Origin: Candidatus Sericytochromatia bacterium
GTDB taxonomy: Bacteria; Cyanobacteriota; Sericytochromatia; UBA7694
Reading direction: 5' to 3'
Length of the DNA: 8,353 bases
Assembly: GCA_913773825.1 (NCBI GenBank)
Contig: CAJYHH010000500.1
Coordinates: 1-8,353, forward strand
Shown: positions 1 through 5,440 of the stretch, in pieces
Numbering within the stretch: the stretch's first letter is position 1
Layout: each line of letters begins with the position of its first letter
Program-made: the position numbers and the translations under genes
The notes under the pieces: model-generated
What the model saw: the letters and a program-made list of their open reading frames with translations, nothing else
What the model was told of the DNA's origin: nothing
Databases searched by the model: none

Positions 1-5
1 AAGTC

Positions 6-1022
6 ATGCGACTGATTGTGCGCCTGGTGGCGCTGGTTGATGTGCTGGGCTTACTGGCCGGTGGCGCTGGCGTGGCCTACTATTTTCAGCAGCTGAGGCC
101 ACCCGGTGGCAAGAGCGAAATGGTGTATCTCGTCCGCAAAGGCGATACGCTCTACAATATTTCACGCGAGCTCGGAGCCAAGCAGATTCTTAAAAATCCG
201 CAGGCTTTTCGCTTGATGGCGCGTTTAAAGGGTCAACAGGATGAGCTCAAAACGGGCTTTTTTCGCTTTGACGCGGACATGACCGCGTCACAGATTCTCG
301 ATAAGCTTGTAACCGGCAAGTCTGAAAAAATCCGCTATACCGTGCCCGAAGGTTATCGGATTGACCAGGCGGCTAAAGACCTGGATAAATACCAGCTTTC
401 ATCAGCTAAATATATGGAGCTGGCGCGTAAGCCGGATGCTCAGCTGATTAACGATTTTCCCTATTTAAAAGACACCTCTGGTGTGAATAGTCTGGAAGGC
501 TATCTTTATCCAGATACTTATTTTCTTGAAGGCTCTGAGCGTGAGCTGATTTATGCCCAGCTCAGTCATTTTGAGAAAACGGTGATGCCGCTTTGGCAAA
601 ACCGTCCGGCCAGTCATAAACTCAGCTTTGATAAAACCATTAAACTGGCTTCAATTGTTGAGCTTGAGGGTTTAGTTAACCGCGAGCTGCCAATTATTGC
701 CGGTGTGTTTTTAAAACGCATGGAAATTGGGATGAAGCTGGAGTCAGACCCCACCACTGAATATGCCTTGGGCTGGCATCAAGGCGCAAAAGGCCTGAGC
801 TTGGAAGACATCAAGATCGATTCGCCGTATAATACCTATCGCTATCCTGGGTTGCCACCGACTCCGATTGGTAACCCCAGTGCAGACGCGATCAATGCCG
901 TTCTGCACCCCGATCGCACCGAGTATCTCTATTTTGTGGCCAAAGGAGACGGCACCCACGCCTTCTCTAAAACCTATAATGAGCATCTCAACGCAATCCG
1001 GCGCATCTATTCGCTCAGATAA
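6..1022 (+). CDS. mltG: Endolytic murein transglycosylase MltG (YceG family)
   Basis: Predicted inner-membrane lytic transglycosylase that cuts nascent glycan strands in the periplasm and so sets the end of peptidoglycan chains. An N-terminal hydrophobic segment (about residues 4-27) serves as membrane anchor. A LysM-like subdomain follows (about 40-85, with VRKGDTLYNIS). The YceG catalytic domain covers about 110-336. Seen family motifs are LEGYLYPDTY (163-172), KLASIVE (213-219, with E219 the expected catalytic glutamate, equivalent to E218 of E. coli MltG), IGMKLESDPT (241-250), SPYNTYRYPGLPPTPIGNP (273-291) and YFVAKGDGTHAFS (309-321). At 338 residues it matches the usual length (about 340). 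The ATG at 6 puts the anchor at the N-terminus as expected, but only five bases precede it, so no ribosome binding site can be judged and a slightly longer N-terminus is possible. One oddity is an aspartate (D12) inside the predicted membrane segment. The next gene follows after 39 bp on the same strand. The family assignment is very secure. Confidence 0.96.
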   Translation: MRLIVRLVALVDVLGLLAGGAGVAYYFQQLRPPGGKSEMVYLVRKGDTLYNISRELGAKQILKNPQAFRLMARLKGQQDELKTGFFRFDADMTASQILDKLVTGKSEKIRYTVPEGYRIDQAAKDLDKYQLSSAKYMELARKPDAQLINDFPYLKDTSGVNSLEGYLYPDTYFLEGSERELIYAQLSHFEKTVMPLWQNRPASHKLSFDKTIKLASIVELEGLVNRELPIIAGVFLKRMEIGMKLESDPTTEYALGWHQGAKGLSLEDIKIDSPYNTYRYPGLPPTPIGNPSADAINAVLHPDRTEYLYFVAKGDGTHAFSKTYNEHLNAIRRIYSLR

Positions 1023-1048
1023 TTCAGACCCGCAGTTTTAACGTTTTA

Positions 1049-1054
1049 AAGAGG
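1049..1054 (+). promoter_or_regulatory. Ribosome binding site of the MalK-type ATPase gene
   Basis: AAGAGG lies 7 bases before the ATG at 1062 and supports that start. It sits in the 39-bp gap after mltG. No terminator-like hairpin is evident in this gap, which fits co-transcription of the two genes. Confidence 0.7.
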
Positions 1055-1061
1055 CAGAAAA

Positions 1062-2204
1062 ATGGGTGAAGTCAAGCTTAACAACATCATCAAGCGCTTC
1101 GGCAATACCGACGTCATCAAGAACCTGTCGCTGCATATCCGCGACGGAGAGTTTCTGGTGCTGGTTGGCGGCAGCGGTTGCGGTAAGTCCACCACCCTGC
1201 GTCTGATTGCGGGCTTAGAAAGTGCTGACGAAGGTCAGATTCTGATCGGCGATAAAGAAGTGACAAACGTTCCACCCAAAGATCGCGATATTGCGATGGT
1301 CTTTCAGAACTACGCCCTGTACCCGCATATGAGCGTCTACGACAATATTGCCTTTGGCCTAAAACTGCGTAAATATTCCAAAGAAAAAATCGACGAAAAA
1401 GTCCAGCAGGCTGCCGACATGCTCGACATCCGGCCTTATCTGCAGCGCAAGCCCAAAGAGCTGTCTGGCGGTCAGCGTCAACGTGTGGCCTTAGGTCGCG
1501 CGCTGGTCCGTGATGCTCAGGTTTTCTTAATGGACGAACCCCTGTCTAACCTTGACGCTAAGTTACGTATGCAGACCCGTACTGAAATCAAACGTCTGCA
1601 AAAAAAGCTTGGCATTACCACTGTCTACGTCACCCACGATCAAGTTGAAGCCATGACGATGGGTGATCGCATTGCGGTTATGAAAGGCGGAATCATCCAG
1701 CAGCTCGCCACTCCTGCAATTGCTTATGAATTCCCCGCCAATCTGTTTGTGGCGGGCTTTATTGGCTCACCCTCAATGAACTTTATTAAAGTTCGGATTG
1801 CCGACATGGATGCCAATAGCGTCAGAGTTGAGGCCCCCGGCCTGAGCTTAAATCTGCGCCGTCCTCCTAATACTCCCCAGATGGAGGGCTTTAAAGGCCA
1901 GGACATGATTCTGGGTGTACGCCCTGAGTTTTTAGCTCTGGTTGAAGGTGATGCTGACAAGACTAAAAGTGACTGGCAACAGCTACAAGCCTGGATTGAT
2001 GTGGTTGAGCCCTCTGGCTCCCGCACCTTTGTACATATGAGCGTGGGCCAGGATTATAAAATTATTGCTGAAGCTGACACGATTAAAGTGATGAATCTGC
2101 AGGGCGGCTCTGATCAGGCCATTTGGGTTGATTGTGGCCATGTACATCTGTTTGATCCCAGCACTGAAAACCGTGTCATGAGCACAGCCCAGGATATGCT
2201 GTGA
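1062..2204 (+). CDS. Sugar ABC transporter ATP-binding protein (MalK/UgpC/MsmX type)
   Basis: Cytoplasmic ATPase predicted to drive a carbohydrate importer of the CUT1 class. Motifs seen in order: Walker A GGSGCGKST (36-44), Q-loop FQNYALYPHM (Q82), signature LSGGQRQRV (134-142), Walker B VFLMDEP (154-160, with catalytic E159), D-loop SNLDAKL, and switch histidine H192 in YVTHDQVEAMTMGDR. The C-terminal regulatory part (about 236-380) has the MalK/UgpC hallmarks GSPSMNF (235-241), a GVRPEF element in the TOBE region, and a terminal VHLFDPSTENRV. The length of 380 residues is typical (360-380). Walker A begins GG where this subfamily usually has GP; this should not harm the P-loop. No permease or binding-protein gene is nearby. 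Known MsmX-type ATPases can serve several permeases encoded elsewhere, so a shared ATPase is a reasonable inference. The substrate cannot be read from the sequence. The gene sits 39 bp after mltG and 31 bp before lptB. Confidence 0.93.
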   Translation: MGEVKLNNIIKRFGNTDVIKNLSLHIRDGEFLVLVGGSGCGKSTTLRLIAGLESADEGQILIGDKEVTNVPPKDRDIAMVFQNYALYPHMSVYDNIAFGLKLRKYSKEKIDEKVQQAADMLDIRPYLQRKPKELSGGQRQRVALGRALVRDAQVFLMDEPLSNLDAKLRMQTRTEIKRLQKKLGITTVYVTHDQVEAMTMGDRIAVMKGGIIQQLATPAIAYEFPANLFVAGFIGSPSMNFIKVRIADMDANSVRVEAPGLSLNLRRPPNTPQMEGFKGQDMILGVRPEFLALVEGDADKTKSDWQQLQAWIDVVEPSGSRTFVHMSVGQDYKIIAEADTIKVMNLQGGSDQAIWVDCGHVHLFDPSTENRVMSTAQDML

Positions 2205-2235
2205 ACCCTGAATCTGACTTACTGAAACAAGCCAA

Positions 2236-3084
2236 ATGATCCGCACTGAAGGACTCGTTAAAACCTATCGCGGTCGCCGCGTCGTCAACCAGGTCAACGT
2301 ACGTGTGGCTCGTGGTGAAGTTGTGGGCTTGCTTGGCCCAAACGGTGCCGGCAAAACCACGACTTTTTATATGGTGGTTGGCTTAGTCACGCCTGAAAAA
2401 GGCAATGTCTTTTATGACGACAAGCGTATTTCGCGTTTGCCGATGCATCGCCGTGCGCGCCTGGGTATCAGCTATTTGCCCCAGGAAGCCTCAGTCTTTA
2501 GAAAACTGACGGTCGAAGACAATATTAAAGCGGTCTGGCAGCTTTTGCGCGTGCCCAAAAAAGAGCACAAAACGCGCTTAGATGATTTGCTCGAAGAGTT
2601 TAATCTGACTCATGTGCGCAAATCCCGTGGTCATCAGCTTTCAGGCGGTGAGCGCCGTCGCGTTGAGATTGCCCGCGCTGTGGCAACGAACCCATCTTTT
2701 TTGCTGCTGGACGAACCTTTTAGCGGGATTGACCCGATTGCGGTAGCTGGGATTAAAGAGATGATTGTGCATCTGCAAAAGCGTACCATCGGGATTTTGA
2801 TTACGGATCATAACGTCTCAGAAACACTCGGGATCACTGACTGGGCCTATATTCTGACCCGTGGCAACGTGATCGTTAGCGCGCCATCTGAAGAAGTGGC
2901 GACAAACCCACTAGCTCGTCGTTATTATCTGGGCTCAGAGTTTCACTTCCAGCGTTATCGCTCAAAACTCAAATACCCCTACAGCGAAGAAGAGATTCGC
3001 CAGCGCCACGACGAAAGCGTGATCAACCTTGACCGCATCAACTTCGATGACTTAGACGCAGACCTCAGCGGCGAAGGCAAATAA
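2236..3084 (+). CDS. lptB: LPS export ABC transporter ATPase LptB, with C-terminal extension
   Basis: ATPase of the LptB2FG complex, which extracts lipopolysaccharide from the inner membrane and pushes it along the Lpt bridge to the outer membrane. The N-terminus is typical of LptB (LVKTYRGRRVVNQV). Walker A GPNGAGKTT is at 34-42 and runs into the LptB-typical TFYMVVGLV. The Q-loop is SYLPQEASVFRKLTVEDN (Q83). The signature is LSGGERRRVEIARA (135-148), Walker B FLLLDEPFSGIDP (155-167, with E160), and the switch region ITDHNV (H192). The family normally ends soon after the YLG.(E/D)F element, here at 231-238; E. coli LptB has 241 residues. This protein continues for about 45 more residues, charged and increasingly acidic, ending in DDLDADLSGEGK. 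The start is set by alignment to the family because no clear Shine-Dalgarno precedes the ATG; an in-frame stop lies 21 bp upstream. LptA, LptC, LptF and LptG are not in the window. The call is secure; the role of the tail is unknown. Confidence 0.95.
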   Translation: MIRTEGLVKTYRGRRVVNQVNVRVARGEVVGLLGPNGAGKTTTFYMVVGLVTPEKGNVFYDDKRISRLPMHRRARLGISYLPQEASVFRKLTVEDNIKAVWQLLRVPKKEHKTRLDDLLEEFNLTHVRKSRGHQLSGGERRRVEIARAVATNPSFLLLDEPFSGIDPIAVAGIKEMIVHLQKRTIGILITDHNVSETLGITDWAYILTRGNVIVSAPSEEVATNPLARRYYLGSEFHFQRYRSKLKYPYSEEEIRQRHDESVINLDRINFDDLDADLSGEGK

Positions 3085-3099
3085 GCCTGAAATCTATTT

Positions 3100-3386
3100 T
3101 CATTGCCAATAGAGTTTTAGCTCTTGGTAAAGATTAAAGAAGCGATCTGCTGAAATTAAAGTCATTTCTTCAGAAAGAGCTGTAGCAATCAAGATTCGGT
3201 CAAATGGACCTTTATGATGAAAGGGCATATTTCTTAGTTTAAGAACAGCTGTTTCTGCAATAGGTGCAATCTATATGTTCATGCTTTGAGCTTGTTCAAA
3301 ATAGACTTCAAGTGGGCTGCCAATTGAAGCTTTTCAAGGCTAATCTTGATACTCATTTCCCAAAAGCTGACAATGCTGATGGCTAA
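3100..3386 (-). pseudogene. Decayed VapC-type PIN-domain toxin (5'-truncated, frameshifted, in-frame stop)
   Basis: Reading the minus strand gives, in pieces, the C-terminal two thirds of a PIN-domain ribonuclease of the VapC toxin type. From 3386 the frame reads ISIVSFWEMSIKISLEK, matching the family element 'S..S.WEiaiK', with the conserved acidic E at 3359-3357. The frame must then shift near 3324-3336 to continue as SIGSPLEVYFEQAQSMNI. An amber codon follows at 3273-3271. After it comes IAPIAETAVLKLRNMPFHHKGPFDRILIATALSEEM (written here in two parts: IAPIAETAVLKLRN and MPFHHKGPFDRILIATAL), then TLISADRFFNLY, ending at the stop 3102-3100. This matches the family pattern H.DPFDR.LIA.A...LvsAD. 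The first Asp of DPFDR is Gly here; the Asp of FDR (3201-3199) and of SAD (3147-3145) remain. The N-terminal part with the first catalytic Asp is absent: the PIN-like reading begins where the neighbouring LysR gene ends. No VapB antitoxin is seen. The stretch is visibly richer in A+T than its neighbours, which suggests foreign origin or decay. A functional protein is very unlikely. Confidence 0.8.
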
Positions 3387-4291
3387 TCAGAGACTTCCTG
3401 ACTGTTTGTCTGAGTGCTGTTTAGCAGCTGATTATGCTGCTGCCAGCGGGCTTTGAGCTGATGGACAAAAGCAGCTGCTGGAGGAGAAAGGGTATAAAAG
3501 TCTTTTGCCAGCAGACATTCACCCAGACTAAAACTGAGATTGGGTCCTAAGGTAGTCTCTAACAGACCCGCTTCAATTGCCGGAAGGACATAAGGCAGAG
3601 GCAAATAGGCGATGCCGCCGCCAGCTAAAGCCAGTTTGAGCAAGATATCCAGACTGCCTAAATAACGGACTTGAAAATGAGAGACTTCTGCAGGATAAAT
3701 AATCGGTTCCTGGTTAAAATAGCGCCAGGCGGGTGGCAGCAGATAATATTCAGCTACCGACGCTTGAGTGCGTTTAACAAAGACACCGGGCCATTTTGGG
3801 CCACTAAGCATCGGTAACGTCAGATTATTGGGGACCCAAGTGGTTAATCCCAGTTCATACTGCCCAAGTAACACGCCTTTTTCGACATCCAGCGGTTTTT
3901 GGCGCTCGGCTGTAAGCTGTAGCTGGGGAAAAGTTTGTTGCAGCTGAGCAAAAATCGGCATCAGTAATTCAGAGGGGTAAGCCTGTGAAAAAGCCAGTTT
4001 AAGCTCCTGGCGATTGTCGGCCGTCAGCTGGAGTTGGGATTCTAACTGGCTTAAGCGGTTTCTAAAGCGCTGACTCTGATTGATTAAACTCTGACCCCGT
4101 GGATTTAACACCAGTCCTTGGGCTGTTTTCTCAAGTAAAGCTTCGCCAATAAAGCTTTCAAGCAATTTGAGATTGTAGCGCAGGCTGTGTTCGGTTAAAT
4201 AAAGTTCCTCTGCGGCCTGACGAATACTGCGGGTTCTGGCAATGGTCTCAAGATATTCCAGCCATTCAGGTTTTAGATCAAAGGCTTTCAC
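3383..4291 (-). CDS. LysR-type transcriptional regulator, second gene of a coupled pair
   Basis: Predicted DNA-binding regulator of 302 residues, the normal LysR size. The winged helix-turn-helix covers about 7-66: FDLKPEWLEYLETIARTRS, then RQAAEELYLTEHSLRYNLKLLE containing the recognition helix, then LLEKTAQGLVLNPRGQSL as the wing. A linker helix (about 66-90) is followed by a periplasmic-binding-like effector domain (about 95-285) with GQYELGLTT and GGIAYLPLPYVLPAIEAGLL, both typical of LysR ligand domains. The start is GTG at 4291-4289. It is supported by AGGAGG six bases upstream and by the family's N-terminal length. The gene overlaps the end of the preceding LysR gene by 14 bp, so translation is probably coupled. 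The last dozen residues (Q/N/S/T-rich) run into the truncated toxin remnant. The target genes and ligand cannot be read from the sequence. Its closest relative in the window is its neighbour, whose ligand domain carries a similar GYLPWPLV element, so the pair may be an old duplication. Confidence 0.9.
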   Translation of the reverse strand: MKAFDLKPEWLEYLETIARTRSIRQAAEELYLTEHSLRYNLKLLESFIGEALLEKTAQGLVLNPRGQSLINQSQRFRNRLSQLESQLQLTADNRQELKLAFSQAYPSELLMPIFAQLQQTFPQLQLTAERQKPLDVEKGVLLGQYELGLTTWVPNNLTLPMLSGPKWPGVFVKRTQASVAEYYLLPPAWRYFNQEPIIYPAEVSHFQVRYLGSLDILLKLALAGGGIAYLPLPYVLPAIEAGLLETTLGPNLSFSLGECLLAKDFYTLSPPAAAFVHQLKARWQQHNQLLNSTQTNSQEVSD

Positions 4292-5117
4292 TTAAAGCCT
4301 CCTGTAAGGCAATTAGCCAGTTTTGCAAAGTAGGAGAGAGTTCGCCCAGCCAGACTGCATGGGGTTTTATGGGCGCCACGGAGAGTTGATGATAAATTTG
4401 CAGCTGGTCGTGTTGAACAGCTGTTTTAACCAGCGGCCAGGGTAAATAACCGGCACACATGCCTGAGTTTAAAAACTCCAGAAGCAGATGCAGGCTATTG
4501 ACTGAACCGATACAGTGAGCGGGTACCGGTATGGCATCATGAGCGGTTCTGAGCGGATCGGGATGTTCGGGTGAATCACAGCTAAAATAAGGCAGGCTCT
4601 CTGCTTGAGCGAATTTAGGGCTGCCAACTAAGAACCAATTGAGTTCAGGCAGCGCCAGACTCTGAAAGCCCTGGCCCGGATCTGAGCCCAGCAGACCTAA
4701 TTGAAGTTCGCCAGCCAGAATAAAAGCCAGAATATCTGGCTCACCAAGCGGCGCGATTTCTAGCTCAGGGTTGCTTTGCAGATGATTTAAGAGCAAAGAC
4801 AGAGGCAAAATCTGGTTCCAGAGCGCACTAATCCCAATTCGCTGATCTGATTGGGATTGATTGATGGGCTGGTAAGCTTGCTGCAAACTGCTGAGTAATT
4901 CAGGTAAAGCTTGATACAGCTGCTGACCACCAGGCGTGAGCTGGAGACGGCCCGGCAGACGAAGAATCAGTGGTTGCCCAGCCCAGCTTTCAAGCTCGTG
5001 CATATTGCGGCTTAAAGACTGTTGGCTCAGATTGAGTTTAAGGGCGGTTTCAGTAAAACTGCCGATCTCAAGCAATTGCTGAAACTGAAATAACCAGCTT
5101 AGAGAAAGTTTTTTCAT
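4278..5117 (-). CDS. LysR-type transcriptional regulator, first gene of a coupled pair
   Basis: Predicted DNA-binding regulator of 279 residues, slightly short for LysR (usually 290-310). The N-terminal winged helix-turn-helix spans about 5-68: WLFQFQQLLEIGSFTETA, then LNLSQQSLSRNMHELESWAG with the recognition helix, then the wing ILRLPGRLQLTPGGQQLY. The ligand-binding domain (about 92-275) includes GELQLGLLGSDPG and MCAGYLPWPLV, standard LysR positions. The start ATG at 5117 gives a normal N-terminus, though only a weak Shine-Dalgarno precedes it. The stop TGA at 4280-4278 lies inside the next regulator gene. It is transcribed divergently from the C39-like gene across a 323-bp spacer. LysR regulators often control the divergent neighbour and themselves, so the C39-like gene is a candidate target; this is inferred from arrangement only. 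The ligand is unknown. Confidence 0.9.
   Translation of the reverse strand: MKKLSLSWLFQFQQLLEIGSFTETALKLNLSQQSLSRNMHELESWAGQPLILRLPGRLQLTPGGQQLYQALPELLSSLQQAYQPINQSQSDQRIGISALWNQILPLSLLLNHLQSNPELEIAPLGEPDILAFILAGELQLGLLGSDPGQGFQSLALPELNWFLVGSPKFAQAESLPYFSCDSPEHPDPLRTAHDAIPVPAHCIGSVNSLHLLLEFLNSGMCAGYLPWPLVKTAVQHDQLQIYHQLSVAPIKPHAVWLGELSPTLQNWLIALQEALSESL
4298..4303 (-). promoter_or_regulatory. Strong ribosome binding site that fixes a GTG start
   Basis: On the minus strand AGGAGG occupies 4303-4298, with six bases before the GTG at 4291. It lies inside the 3' coding end of the upstream LysR gene. A perfect Shine-Dalgarno here, together with the 14-bp gene overlap, supports coupled translation of the two regulators. 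Confidence 0.8.
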
Positions 5118-5191
5118 CGGTCTGTCTAATCTGCTTCATTTGCCCAGGTTATTTACAGTTTATTTAACGGAGGGCTGGGTTTGATGACTGG

Positions 5192-5205
5192 ATGCTAAAC
5201 AGCAT
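5192..5205. promoter_or_regulatory. Candidate operator: 14-bp perfect dyad upstream of the LysR pair
   Basis: ATGCT-AAAC-AGCAT has two perfect 5-bp arms around a 4-bp centre, 75 bp before the first LysR start codon. LysR sites are usually dyads containing T-N11-A; this one has T-N10-A, so it is close to the rule but does not fit it. It would overlap the -10 of the TTGACG-led promoter candidate, a good place for autoregulation. The assignment is speculative. Confidence 0.3.
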
Positions 5206-5429
5206 GCGGTGTTGAATCATATTCGTCAAGTTGGCGGAGATTTGAAATTTTTGAGTTGACCACGCAGATGATGAGTTTGTTTGGGGGTTGGCGGCAAGTC
5301 TGAGGCATATTCAACGATGAAAAGATTAGAAGATCGTGATCTGTTCTGATAGAAAGTTTCTTGATTCGGGTACACTTAAACAGAGCTTAGTTTTTAATGA
5401 TGCTTTGATCTTTTTAGACTTTTTCAGAT

Positions 5430-5436
5430 GAGGTGG
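5430..5436 (+). promoter_or_regulatory. Ribosome binding site of the C39-like gene
   Basis: GAGGTGG, close to the anti-Shine-Dalgarno complement, ends four bases before the ATG at 5441. It confirms this start, which matters because it means the protein really begins without a signal peptide. Confidence 0.75.
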
Positions 5437-5440
5437 TTTT

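Larger units (their letters stand above)
5118..5440. other. Divergent intergenic region between LysR pair and C39-like gene
   Basis: This 323-bp stretch has no convincing gene. It must hold the promoters of the LysR pair (leftward) and the C39-like gene (rightward). For the leftward direction a TTGACG -35-like hexamer occurs at 5229-5224, but 17 bases on only CATGCT is found, a poor -10. For the rightward direction I find no good -35/-10 pair; TACACT at 5371-5376 is a weak -10 candidate. Short perfect inverted repeats are ATGCT-AAAC-AGCAT (5192-5205), GAAT-CAT-ATTC (5214-5224), TTCA-ACGA-TGAA (5310-5321) and AGATC-GT-GATCT (5331-5342). The octamer GTTGGCGG occurs twice in direct orientation (5230-5237 and 5287-5294). 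Any of these could be operator sites, but each is short enough to arise by chance. Confidence 0.5.

Noticed and set aside
744..986. 80-codon open frame on the minus strand inside mltG
   Set aside because: It lies fully under the conserved catalytic domain of MltG, and its translation shows no recognisable motif; it is a shadow frame.
1724..2246. Two minus-strand open frames (100 and 87 codons) under the 3' part of the MalK-type gene
   Set aside because: Both lie opposite a well-supported coding region, and neither translation looks like a real protein.
3095..3130. Possible terminator hairpin after lptB (CCAA..GAG / CTCTTGG around 3105-3126)
   Set aside because: The stem is short and bulged, has no T-tract, and lies inside the end of the toxin remnant; not convincing.
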